DNA from: Shinella daejeonensis
GTDB lineage: Bacteria > Pseudomonadota > Alphaproteobacteria > Rhizobiales > Rhizobiaceae
Direction of reading: 5' to 3'
Assembly (NCBI RefSeq): GCF_024281235.1
Contig: NZ_JAHWXY010000011.1
Coordinates: 1-64,000 of the forward strand
Length of the DNA stretch: 64,000 nucleotides
The position numbers were made by a program, and so were the translations under genes. The notes under the pieces are model-generated. The model was given only the letters and a program-made list of their open reading frames with translations, was not told the origin of the DNA and did no database searches. Positions 1 to 8,042 of the stretch are shown piece by piece (position 1 is the stretch's first letter; every line of letters begins with the position of its first letter).

Positions 1-69
1 CCCCGCCCCGACGATCACCACGTCGAATTCCATGCTTTCGCGTTCGGGAAGTTCCATCTCGTCGCTCAT
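1..69 (-). CDS. Electron transfer flavoprotein-ubiquinone oxidoreductase, N-terminus (partial)
   Basis: Only the first 23 codons are in the window; the gene continues beyond the left edge. The ATG lies at 69-67 and the peptide carries MEFDVVIVGAG, the start of a Rossmann dinucleotide-binding fold with its GxG turn. An acidic leader followed by this fold is typical of rhizobial ETF-QO, which passes electrons from ETF to ubiquinone at the inner membrane. Other FAD-dependent oxidoreductases share the motif, so the family name is an inference from the leader sequence. Confidence 0.6.
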   Translation of the reverse strand, partial: MSDEMELPERESMEFDVVIVGAG

Positions 70-379
70 TCGTCTTCTCCATTCCGCCGCCCCTCGAAAA
101 GCGCGGAAACCCCTCTTATCGTGTGCCTGTCATGACAAATGCGATCCGGCTTGTCGAGCCGTTGCATGACAGAGCGTCCTCCTTTTGCGCATGACGTCAT
201 ACGCTTGCGAGCTTGCGGAAAAGTTTTCTTCCCCGCCGTCACGCACGCGTCAGCAGATGCTCCCTCCCCGACCTGCCTCCGTGCAGGCGGAGAAAAACTC
301 CGGGGAGCGGTTTGCGCGGCCGTTTGCGCGCGATGAAATATGCGTTACCCATGGGCCCACCGCCGCAGAGGACCGTTCC
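70..379. other. Divergent intergenic region with two 10-bp palindromes
   Basis: This 310-base gap separates the ETF-QO start from the FAD oxidase start. It holds two perfect 10-bp palindromes, TGTCATGACA at 128-137 and ATGACGTCAT at 191-200. Their spacing between divergent genes suits operators, perhaps for a GntR/FadR-type regulator. No promoter could be assigned with confidence. Confidence 0.4.
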
Positions 380-1783
380 ATGATGGAGATTATCGCATCG
401 CTTCGCCGCGAACTTGACGGTTTCGGCGAAAATCTTGTCCTCATCGGCGCTGACGCCTTGAGAGAACGGCACCCCGGCGAGCATCCGGACAATTTCGGCG
501 CCGGCGTCATGGCGCAGCCGGCCACGCCGGAAGCGGCAGCGGCCGTGGTGCGCTGGTGCGCGACCCATGGCGTGCCCGTCGTGCCGCAGGGCGGACGCAC
601 CGGCCTGGTCGGCGGCGGCGTCAGCCGGCCCGGGGAACTGATCCTGTCCACCGGCCGGCTCACCCGCATCGAAGCGATCGATCCGCTTGCCCGCACTGCG
701 GTCGTCGAGGCCGGCGTGACGTTGCAGGCCTTGCAGGAGGCCGCCGCCGCCTTCGGCCTCGTTCCCGGCATCGATCTCGCCGCACGCGGCAGCGCCACCA
801 TCGGCGGCATGATCGCCACCAACGCCGGCGGCATTCTCGCCTTCCGCAACGGCGTCATGCGTCATCAGGTGCTGGGTCTGGAGGCCGTGATGCCGGACGG
901 CAGCCTGTACAGCGACCTGACGCAGGTGGTGAAGGTCAGCGCCGGACCGGACATCAAGCAGCTGCTCATCGGCTCCGAAGGCGCTTTCGGCTTCGTCACC
1001 CGCGCCGTCCTCAAGCTGGACCGTTTCAATCCGATGCGCGCCACTGCGCTCGTCGGCCTGCCCGACGCCGCTGCGGCGCTGTCGATCATCGGTCATTTCC
1101 GCTCGAACACTTCCGTCGAGCTTGAAGGCGCGGAACTGATGTGGTGGCCGTTCCTGCGCGACAGCGCCACGGAAAGGGGCTTTGCCCTCGACTGGCTGGA
1201 GGCCGGAACGCCGGCCGTGCTGCTGCTGGAGATTTCCGCCGCAAGCGAGGCGGAGGCCCGCGAGACGCTGGAAGACGGACTGGCCACGCTCTGGAACGAT
1301 CTCCGGCTGTCGGGCGCCACTCTCGCCGCCTCGCTCGATCAGTCCCGCCGGTTCTGGGCGCTGCGCGAGGAAAGCGACTTCATCTATCGTTTCGCGCCCG
1401 CCGCCCCCTCCTTCGACATTTCCGTGCCGCCGGGTTTGCTCGACACCTATGTTGCCGCCTTGCTCGGGCGGCTGAAGGCGGCCGACCCGGCCTTCGACGC
1501 CTATGTCTACGGCCATGCCGCCGACGGCAACCTCCATCTTTCCGTCACCGGTCCCGGCTCGGCGGAACCGGAACGGCGCGACGCCATCGAGGATGCGGTC
1601 TATGGCGGCATCGCCGAACTCGGCGGCAGCTTCTCGGCGGAACACGGCGTCGGGCAGGAGAAGCGCCGCGCCTATCTGACCTATGGTAACGCCGCCCGGC
1701 GCGCCGCAGCCGGGGCGGTCAAGGCGGCGCTCGACCCGCAGGATCTCTTCAATCGGGGCAAGGCGCCCTATCGCGGGGCGTGA
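380..1783 (+). CDS. FAD-binding oxidase (GlcD/D-2-hydroxyacid dehydrogenase family)
   Basis: Predicted flavoenzyme of 467 residues oxidising a D-2-hydroxyacid such as lactate, glycolate or 2-hydroxyglutarate. The FAD-binding type 4 domain covers about residues 35-210 and carries the PQGGRTGLVGGG signature at 69-80. The C-terminal FAD-oxidase domain contains the GNLHLSV segment and SAEHGVGQ at 419-426, both typical of GlcD/DLD proteins. I chose the ATG at 380 because the upstream in-frame extension is arginine- and proline-rich and does not match the family. The substrate cannot be told from sequence. Electrons probably go to quinone or ETF, which fits the ETF-QO gene next door. The SDR gene follows after 31 bases, probably co-transcribed. 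Confidence 0.85.
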   Translation: MMEIIASLRRELDGFGENLVLIGADALRERHPGEHPDNFGAGVMAQPATPEAAAAVVRWCATHGVPVVPQGGRTGLVGGGVSRPGELILSTGRLTRIEAIDPLARTAVVEAGVTLQALQEAAAAFGLVPGIDLAARGSATIGGMIATNAGGILAFRNGVMRHQVLGLEAVMPDGSLYSDLTQVVKVSAGPDIKQLLIGSEGAFGFVTRAVLKLDRFNPMRATALVGLPDAAAALSIIGHFRSNTSVELEGAELMWWPFLRDSATERGFALDWLEAGTPAVLLLEISAASEAEARETLEDGLATLWNDLRLSGATLAASLDQSRRFWALREESDFIYRFAPAAPSFDISVPPGLLDTYVAALLGRLKAADPAFDAYVYGHAADGNLHLSVTGPGSAEPERRDAIEDAVYGGIAELGGSFSAEHGVGQEKRRAYLTYGNAARRAAAGAVKAALDPQDLFNRGKAPYRGA

Positions 1784-1814
1784 CCCCCACGCAAAACGGA
1801 AAAAGGACAGTCCC

Positions 1815-2603
1815 ATGGATCTCGGCATTACCGGCAAGCGCGCCCTCGTTCTCGCCTCCTCCCGCGGCCTCGGCAAGGCAATCGCCGTGACGCTGGCGCG
1901 CGAGGGCGCGCATGTGCTGCTTTGCGGCCGCAGCGCCGCGACGCTCCAGGCCAATTGCGACGCCATCAATGCGGAAGGCCCCGGCAAGGCCGACTGGATA
2001 CAGGCGGACCTGACCGACGCAGGCTTCGTCGAGGCGGTGGTCAAGGCAGCCCATGAGAAGCTCGGCGGCGTCGACATTCTCGTCAACAATTCCGGCGGCC
2101 CGACGCCGGGCGCCACCGAGGATATGAGCGAAGAGGTGCTGCTTGCCAATTTCCAGGCGATGGTGCTGCGCCTCATCACCCTCACCAACCGGCTTCTGCC
2201 CGGCATGAAGGAACGCGGCTGGGGCCGTATCCTCACCGTCGCCTCCTCCGGCGTCATCGAACCGATCCCCGGCCTTGCGCTTTCCAACACGCTGCGTCCG
2301 GCGCTTGCCGGCTGGTCGAAGACGCTGGCGAGCGAGGTCGCCGGCAGGGGCATCACCAGCAACCTGCTGCTTCCCGGCAGCATCTTCACCGACCGGCTGA
2401 AGAGCCTCGATGCGGCGGCCGCCGAACGGCGCGGCGAAAGCGTCGAGACGGTGCGTGCCGAATCGGAGAAAGCCATTCCCGCCGGCCGCTACGGCACCGT
2501 CGAGGAATTCGCCGCCACCGCCGCCTTCCTTTGCAGCCAGCCGGCAAGCTATGTCACCGGCAGCCTGATCCGTTGCGACGGAGGTGCGGCGCGATCGGTC
2601 TGA
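1815..2603 (+). CDS. Short-chain dehydrogenase/reductase lacking the usual Tyr-Lys pair
   Basis: SDR-family protein of 262 residues, usually annotated as 3-oxoacyl-ACP reductase. The N-terminal nucleotide-binding turn reads ASSRGLG (14-20) and the NNSG motif is present near residue 92. At the active site, where classical SDRs have YxxxK, this protein has Ser157 and Arg161; Ser144 is kept. This fits a divergent BKR-like SDR subfamily, as I recall it, rather than a damaged gene, because the reading frame is intact. Catalysis must differ from classical SDRs or the protein may have another role. A ribosome site (AAGGACAG) precedes the ATG at 1815. It probably forms an operon with the FAD oxidase upstream. 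Confidence 0.8.
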   Translation: MDLGITGKRALVLASSRGLGKAIAVTLAREGAHVLLCGRSAATLQANCDAINAEGPGKADWIQADLTDAGFVEAVVKAAHEKLGGVDILVNNSGGPTPGATEDMSEEVLLANFQAMVLRLITLTNRLLPGMKERGWGRILTVASSGVIEPIPGLALSNTLRPALAGWSKTLASEVAGRGITSNLLLPGSIFTDRLKSLDAAAAERRGESVETVRAESEKAIPAGRYGTVEEFAATAAFLCSQPASYVTGSLIRCDGGAARSV

Positions 2604-2674
2604 CGGACATTATGGGAGGGGCGGATAGAGGCCCGGCCCTTCCCTCGCCTCCGCCGATCCGGTAAGACGCAGGC

Positions 2675-3550
2675 ATGATCTCGTCCAACGACCTCACTCC
2701 GGCGGAACTGGCCGCACTTCTGCATTTCCATGCGGACGCGGGCGTGGAATGGCTGCTGGAAGAAGACGCCGTGGACCGTATCGCCGAGTTCACGGCGATG
2801 CGCACCGCCCGCGCCATGCCGCCCCGGCCGGACGCGCCCCCCGCGCAACCGGTCGCACGCAAAGCGCCGGCCCGCACGGAGGCATCCCGCCAGGCCGCGC
2901 CGGCGGCCGCTCCGGCCCCGGCGATGCCGGTCGTCGCCATTCCCGATAGCGAGGCGATCGCCGAAGCGGAATTCGTCGCCGCCAGCGCCCGCTCGCTGGA
3001 CGAATTGCGCATCGCGATGGAGGCATTCAACGGCTGCAATCTGAAGGCCAGCGCCCGCGGCCTGATCTTCGCCGAAGGCCATCCCCGGCCGCAGATCATG
3101 GTGATCGGCGCGATGCCGAACGCCGAGGACGATCGCGACGGCCTGCCTTTTTCCGGGCGTCAGGGCCTGATGCTCGACCGGATGCTGGCCGGCATCGGCC
3201 TCAAGCGCGCCGAACTGCTGCTGACCAATATCGTGCCCTGGCGCCCGCCGGGCAACCGTCCGCCCTCGGCGCGCGAAGCCGATATCTGCCGCCCCTTCAT
3301 CGAACGGCAGATCGCGCTGGCCGAACCGCAACGGCTTCTCATTCTCGGCAATTTCGCCGCGCGCTTCCTCTTTCGCGCCAGCGAGACCATTCACCAGTTG
3401 CGCGGCGAATGGCGCGGCATCGACGTCGCCGGCCGGACGATCCCGGCCTTCGCGACCCTGCATCCGCAGGATCTGGCGATGGCGCCCGTCAGCAAGCGGC
3501 TCGCCTGGGCGGACCTGCTTGCCTTCCGCGCCGGCCTGGCAGCCGGCTGA
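2675..3550 (+). CDS. Uracil-DNA glycosylase-like protein, divergent family 4
   Basis: The protein has 291 residues. Residues 120-285 match the UDG superfamily, with PFSGRQG near 158-164 and WRPPGNRPP near 189-197, both typical of family 4-like enzymes that remove uracil from DNA. The N-terminal 100 residues are an Ala/Pro-rich linker. Only Cys121 and Cys205 remain of the iron-sulphur cysteines, and the usual KC before RPPGNR is PW. The catalytic GEAPG motif is replaced by GAMPN at 145-149. Some alphaproteobacterial relatives keep GEAPG while lacking the cluster, so this copy is more divergent. Activity on uracil is uncertain. The gene stands alone on the plus strand, 71 bases after the SDR. 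Confidence 0.75.
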   Translation: MISSNDLTPAELAALLHFHADAGVEWLLEEDAVDRIAEFTAMRTARAMPPRPDAPPAQPVARKAPARTEASRQAAPAAAPAPAMPVVAIPDSEAIAEAEFVAASARSLDELRIAMEAFNGCNLKASARGLIFAEGHPRPQIMVIGAMPNAEDDRDGLPFSGRQGLMLDRMLAGIGLKRAELLLTNIVPWRPPGNRPPSAREADICRPFIERQIALAEPQRLLILGNFAARFLFRASETIHQLRGEWRGIDVAGRTIPAFATLHPQDLAMAPVSKRLAWADLLAFRAGLAAG

Positions 3551-3627
3551 CGGTCTCTCGCCCTGCGGCGAGTATGAACAAAATATGTAGAAAGCCATGC
3601 AAATCGCACATATCAGCCTGACGAAAT

Positions 3628-3651
3628 GCCGCATTGCAATATTGATGCGGC
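3628..3651. promoter_or_regulatory. Perfect 7-bp inverted repeat upstream of a small gene
   Basis: GCCGCAT at 3628-3634 pairs with ATGCGGC at 3645-3651 across a 10-base loop that itself contains the palindrome CAATATTG. It lies 47 bases before the small-gene ATG at 3698. It could be an operator or a leader hairpin; no T-run follows. Confidence 0.35.
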
Positions 3652-3697
3652 GGCGCAATATGCCGTTACGGGAGGACAGGATTTAAGGAACCATATC

Positions 3698-3874
3698 ATG
3701 ATCGCCCGCCTTCGGCCCATCCATTCAAGCTTCGAGACGCTCCGTCATGCCGCCGTCCGCAGCGGCCAGGGCATTCGCGACATCGCGGTTCCGGCCAACG
3801 AGCAGCTGACGGCTGCCGGCTTCGCCCGCATCAACCGTCCGACGCAAATCTTTCCGGAATTCATCCAGCGCTGA
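3698..3874 (+). CDS. Small hypothetical protein (58 aa)
   Basis: I do not recognise a family. The ATG at 3698 is preceded by AAGGAA, with GGAGGA further upstream, and the frame shows normal codon bias. The peptide is basic at the N-terminus, has no membrane segment or signal peptide, and ends in a PTQIFPEFIQR-like tail. It stands alone, facing the end of the DMT transporter gene on the other strand. An upstream inverted repeat could regulate it. A longer in-frame start at 3626 exists but has no ribosome site. The call rests on the ribosome site and the clean frame. Confidence 0.5.
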   Translation: MIARLRPIHSSFETLRHAAVRSGQGIRDIAVPANEQLTAAGFARINRPTQIFPEFIQR

Positions 3875-3904
3875 CCTGCTCCTTCGCCTCGGCGCCCCGA
3901 CGGG

Positions 3905-4843
3905 TTAGCCCTGTGTCGTCATGTGCTTGCGCGCCGCCCGGCGTTGCAGGCCGAGACGGTGCTCGCGCAGGATGACGAAGATGCCGGCGATGACGACGAT
4001 GATCGTCCCCGTCAGCATCGGGCCTGTCGGCACATCCCCGAACAGGAAATAGCCGACGAGGATCCCGAACACGATCGAGGTATATTCGAAGGGCGCGATG
4101 GTCGAGACGTCGGCGTAACGATAGCTCGCCGTCAGGAGAAGCTGCGCCACGCCGCCGCAAACGCCGGCAAGCGCCAGCAGGCCGAAGGCCTCGAAGCCGA
4201 TCGGGCTCCAGCCGAAGGGCAATGTGGCAAGCGAGAAGACCGACGCCGAAAGCGAGAAATAGAACACGATGGTCGATGTGCGTTCGGTCTCCGTGAGCTT
4301 GCGCACCAGCACCATGGCGCAGGCCCCCAGCGTCGCTGCGACAAGCAGCGCCAGCGCGCCCATCGCCTGTTCGGTTTCCATCGCCCCTTCGCGAAACAGC
4401 GTGAGGCGCGGCCAGGTGATGAAGACGACGCCCGTCAGTCCCACCAGAACCGCCGTCCAGCGATAGAGCCCCACCCGTTCCTTGAGGACGAGCGCCGCGA
4501 TGACGACGACGATCAGCGGCAGGGCGTAGTTGATGGCGATGGCTTCCGGCAATGGCAGCCGCACCAGCCCGTAAAAGCCGCATCCCATCGCCAGAATGCC
4601 GATAAAGCCCCGCCCGAGATGCCCCCAGGGATTGTCGGTGCGAAGCGCGTCGCGCATCTGCCCCTGCGCGATGAGATAGACGAGGATCGGCACCATGGCG
4701 AAGGCCGAGCGCAGAAAGGTGATCTGCCCGGCTGCAATGCCATTCCCGGCCGCCTTGATCAGCGTCGACATGCAGAGGAAGACGAGCACCGAGGCGACCT
4801 TGAGGAAGATCCCCTTCATGGGATTGGCTTGGCGGAGGTTCAT
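3905..4843 (-). CDS. DMT-superfamily transporter (two EamA domains)
   Basis: The 312-residue protein has about ten hydrophobic segments arranged as two EamA repeats, the layout of inner-membrane drug/metabolite exporters (RhaT/YdcZ-like). The second repeat holds the FEYTSIVFG segment, typical of the family. The start at 4843 was chosen because upstream codons give a Pro/Arg-rich stretch that is not membrane-like; a start at 4819 is also possible. The gene is monocistronic and divergent from pepN. Its substrate cannot be inferred. Confidence 0.8.
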   Translation of the reverse strand: MNLRQANPMKGIFLKVASVLVFLCMSTLIKAAGNGIAAGQITFLRSAFAMVPILVYLIAQGQMRDALRTDNPWGHLGRGFIGILAMGCGFYGLVRLPLPEAIAINYALPLIVVVIAALVLKERVGLYRWTAVLVGLTGVVFITWPRLTLFREGAMETEQAMGALALLVAATLGACAMVLVRKLTETERTSTIVFYFSLSASVFSLATLPFGWSPIGFEAFGLLALAGVCGGVAQLLLTASYRYADVSTIAPFEYTSIVFGILVGYFLFGDVPTGPMLTGTIIVVIAGIFVILREHRLGLQRRAARKHMTTQG

Positions 4844-5167
4844 CGAAGGACTCTTCACGCCCGGGCCGGACGCGGTATTCGGTGTTGCAAAGCGATCGGG
4901 CGCCCGATCCGGACGCGGCAAGCCTACTATGCAATCGCACGATCCGGAATTGATTTAAGCCGTCGGCGAGCACATCTTCAAACCGCCCGGTAGAGGGCGA
5001 CGCATCGCCGTGGCGATTTCGGGAAAACCGGCCGATACTGTTCGTTCTGGCAATGAGATGTTAAGCCAACAAGCCTATCACTTCCGGTATTTCGGGGACA
5101 TATCGTCCCTGACAGGGTCTCTCCTTGCTTCAAAACGGGACAGGCCGAGACAGGGGCAGGACAGATC
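4844..5167. other. Intergenic region between DMT transporter and pepN
   Basis: This is a 324-base divergent gap. It must hold the promoters of both flanking genes, but I see no convincing -35/-10 pair, repeat or hairpin. An AT-richer stretch near 5055-5100 is the best promoter region for pepN. Confidence 0.4.
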
Positions 5168-7816
5168 ATGCGGACAGAGAACGGCCGAATCATCCATCTG
5201 GCGAACTATCGCCGGACAGACTTCGTTCTCGAACGCGTGGACCTGACCTTCGAACTCGATCCGACCGAAACCAGGGTCGAGGCGCGGCTGATCTTCCATC
5301 GCCGCGAGGGCGCGGACCGGGCCGCGCCGCTGGTGCTCGACGGCGACGAACTCTCGCTGTCCGGCCTTCTCCTCGATCAGGTGGAGATGGAAGCCGGCCG
5401 ATACGACGCCACGCCCGACAGCCTGACGATCCGCGACCTGCCGGAAAGCGAACCGTTCGAGATCACCATCACCACGCTGATCAATCCCGAGGCCAACACC
5501 CAGCTGATGGGCCTCTACCGGACGAACGGCATCTATTGCACCCAATGCGAGGCCGAGGGCTTCCGCCGCATCACCTATTTCCCCGATCGGCCGGACGTGC
5601 TCGCCGTCTATACGGTCAACATCATCGCCGACCGGCAAAGCTGCCCGCTGCTGCTGTCGAACGGTAACTTCCTCGGCGGGGCGGGCTATGGCGAAGAAAA
5701 GCACTTCGCCGCCTGGTTCGATCCGCATCCGAAGCCCTCCTATCTCTTCGCCCTTGTCGCCGGCGATCTCGGCGTGATCGAAGATACGTTCACGACCATG
5801 TCCGGCCGCGAGGTGACGCTGAAAATCTATGTCGAGCACGGCAAGGAACCGCGCGCCGCCTATGCGATGGATGCGCTGAAGCGCTCGATGCGATGGGACG
5901 AGGAAAAGTTCGGCCGCGAATACGATCTCGACATCTTCATGATCGTCGCCGTTTCCGACTTCAACATGGGGGCGATGGAGAACAAGGGGCTCAACGTCTT
6001 CAACGACAAATACGTCCTTGCCGATCCGGAAACGGCCACCGATCAGGACTACGCCAATATCGAGGCGATCATCGCCCACGAATATTTCCACAACTGGACC
6101 GGCAACCGCATCACCTGCCGCGACTGGTTCCAGCTCTGCCTCAAGGAAGGGCTGACGGTCTATCGCGACCACGAGTTCTCCGCCGACCAGCGCTCACGCG
6201 CCGTCAAGCGCATCTCCGAAGTGCGGCTGCTGAAATCCGAACAGTTTCCCGAGGACGCCGGACCGCTGGCACACCCGGTCCGCCCGACGAAGTACCGAGA
6301 AATCAACAATTTCTACACGACGACCATCTATGAGAAGGGGTCCGAGGTGACGCGCATGATCGCGACTCTCGTCGGCCGGGACACCTTCCGCAAGGGCATG
6401 GATCTCTATTTCGAGCGCCATGACGGCGAGGCCGTGACGATCGAGGATTTCGTCGGGTGCTTCGAGACGGCAAGCGGCCGCGACCTCAGCCAGTTCTCCC
6501 TGTGGTATCATCAGGCCGGAACGCCGCTCGTCAGCGTTTCCACCGCCCATGATGCAGTAAACGGCGTCTTCACCCTGTCGCTGGAACAGATGATACCGCC
6601 GACGCCAGGCCAGAGCCTGAAGGAGCCGATGCACATTCCGCTGCGCTTCGGCCTTCTGGCGGAAGACGGCAGCGAGATGACGCCTGCCGCGGTCGCCGGC
6701 GCCGAGATCACGGGCGATGTGCTGCATCTGACCGGACGGCGGCAGAGCATCACCTTCTCCGGCGTCACCGCCAGACCGGTCCTTTCGCTCAACCGCGATT
6801 TTTCCGCGCCGATCAACCTGCATTTCGAGCAGTCCTCCGCCGATCTCGCCCATATCGCCCGGCACGACGGCGACCTGTTCGCGCGCTGGCAGGCCCTTAG
6901 CGACCTCGCCCTGCCGAGCCTTGTCTCCGCTGCCCGCGACGCCCGCAACGGCAAGAAGGTCACGCCCGACCCGGCCCTGGCCGACACGCTGCTCGCGCTT
7001 GCCGGCGACGAGACGCTGGAGCCGGCCTTCCGCGCGCAGGTTCTGGCCCTGCCGAGCGAGGCCGACATCGCGCGCGAAATCGGCAACGACAACGATCCGG
7101 ATGCAATCAGGGCGGGACGAGAGGCGGTGTTCGCCGATATCGCCGGACGCGATACGGCGCTCTTCGCAACGCTGTTTGCCCGCCATCGCACGGAAGGCCC
7201 CTTCGCGCCGGACGCCGGAAGCGCCGGACGCCGGGCGCTGCGCAACGCGGCTCTCGGGTATCTCGCGGTCGCGGAAGGCACGCCCGCGCGCGCCGTCGCC
7301 GCCTTCGAGGCCGCCGACAACATGACAGACCTGAGCGCGGCGCTGACCGTTCTCGTGCATCGGTTTCCCGACGCCCCCGAAGCGGCGGCGGCGCTGGAGG
7401 CTTTCCGCGCCCGCTTTACCGACAATGCGCTGGTCCTCGACAAATGGTTCGCCATCCAGGCGACGGTTCCGGGGGAAAGCGCGCTGGACCGGGTGCGCGA
7501 CCTGATGGAAAACCCGCATTTCACCGCCTCGAATCCCAACCGCGTGCGCGCGCTGATCGGCACTTTCGCCTTCGCCAATCCGACGGGATTCAACCGGGCG
7601 GACGGCGCCGGCTACCGCTTCCTTGCCGAACAGATCCTTGCGATCGATCCGAAGAACCCGCAGCTTGCCGCGCGCATTCTCACCGCCATGCGCTCCTGGC
7701 GCTCGCTGGAGGGGGGCCGCGCCGATCATGCGTTGAATGCGCTGCGCTCGATTACGGCGGCGGAAAAGCTTTCGTCGGACGTCTCCGATATCGTCGACCG
7801 CATGACGAAGGCCTGA
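5168..7816 (+). CDS. pepN: Aminopeptidase N (M1 family)
   Basis: Cytoplasmic zinc aminopeptidase of 882 residues, the usual length for bacterial PepN. It removes N-terminal residues from peptides in protein turnover. The substrate-anchoring GAMEN motif is at 268-272, the zinc motif HEYFH at 304-308, and the third ligand Glu lies in LKEGL near 327. An N-terminal beta domain, the catalytic domain and a long C-terminal helical domain follow in the normal order. The ATG at 5168 is used because the frame opens there with the family N-terminus. The neighbouring order pepN-pleC-glnE agrees with what I recall of the Sinorhizobium meliloti chromosome. Confidence 0.96.
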   Translation: MRTENGRIIHLANYRRTDFVLERVDLTFELDPTETRVEARLIFHRREGADRAAPLVLDGDELSLSGLLLDQVEMEAGRYDATPDSLTIRDLPESEPFEITITTLINPEANTQLMGLYRTNGIYCTQCEAEGFRRITYFPDRPDVLAVYTVNIIADRQSCPLLLSNGNFLGGAGYGEEKHFAAWFDPHPKPSYLFALVAGDLGVIEDTFTTMSGREVTLKIYVEHGKEPRAAYAMDALKRSMRWDEEKFGREYDLDIFMIVAVSDFNMGAMENKGLNVFNDKYVLADPETATDQDYANIEAIIAHEYFHNWTGNRITCRDWFQLCLKEGLTVYRDHEFSADQRSRAVKRISEVRLLKSEQFPEDAGPLAHPVRPTKYREINNFYTTTIYEKGSEVTRMIATLVGRDTFRKGMDLYFERHDGEAVTIEDFVGCFETASGRDLSQFSLWYHQAGTPLVSVSTAHDAVNGVFTLSLEQMIPPTPGQSLKEPMHIPLRFGLLAEDGSEMTPAAVAGAEITGDVLHLTGRRQSITFSGVTARPVLSLNRDFSAPINLHFEQSSADLAHIARHDGDLFARWQALSDLALPSLVSAARDARNGKKVTPDPALADTLLALAGDETLEPAFRAQVLALPSEADIAREIGNDNDPDAIRAGREAVFADIAGRDTALFATLFARHRTEGPFAPDAGSAGRRALRNAALGYLAVAEGTPARAVAAFEAADNMTDLSAALTVLVHRFPDAPEAAAALEAFRARFTDNALVLDKWFAIQATVPGESALDRVRDLMENPHFTASNPNRVRALIGTFAFANPTGFNRADGAGYRFLAEQILAIDPKNPQLAARILTAMRSWRSLEGGRADHALNALRSITAAEKLSSDVSDIVDRMTKA

Positions 7817-7922
7817 GCCACCCGCAAACAAGCCAGCTCCGGCTTGCCCGCCGCCCCTCCCCGCCCGCAAGGCGGGGAAGCCGGCGTGCGGGAAAATTCC
7901 CGTCGGCTGCAATTTCTCAACC

Positions 7923-7938
7923 GTAAGAATTGGTTAAC
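7923..7938. promoter_or_regulatory. CtrA-like box (one mismatch) upstream of pleC
   Basis: GTAA at 7923-7926, seven bases, then TTAAC at 7934-7938. This matches the CtrA pattern TTAA-N7-TTAAC with one mismatch. It lies about 105 bases before the pleC start. A single near-match could be chance. Confidence 0.35.
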
Positions 7939-8042
7939 AATCGGTAACCTTTTTCTCTGGACAAGCGGAATCACAATTGATTCATTAAGGCAGATTCGGG
8001 CGAGCGGCGCGGCGAATCGCAAGAGAACAGGGTTGGAAGACT

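Noticed and set aside
239-2476. Long minus-strand open frame opposite the FAD oxidase and SDR genes
   Set aside because: It mirrors two well-supported plus-strand genes and its product is Arg/Gly-rich without any family. Long antisense frames are common in high-GC DNA.
7934-7948. Second CtrA-like site TTAAC...GGTAACC upstream of pleC
   Set aside because: The half-sites are one base out of register for TTAA-N7-TTAA.
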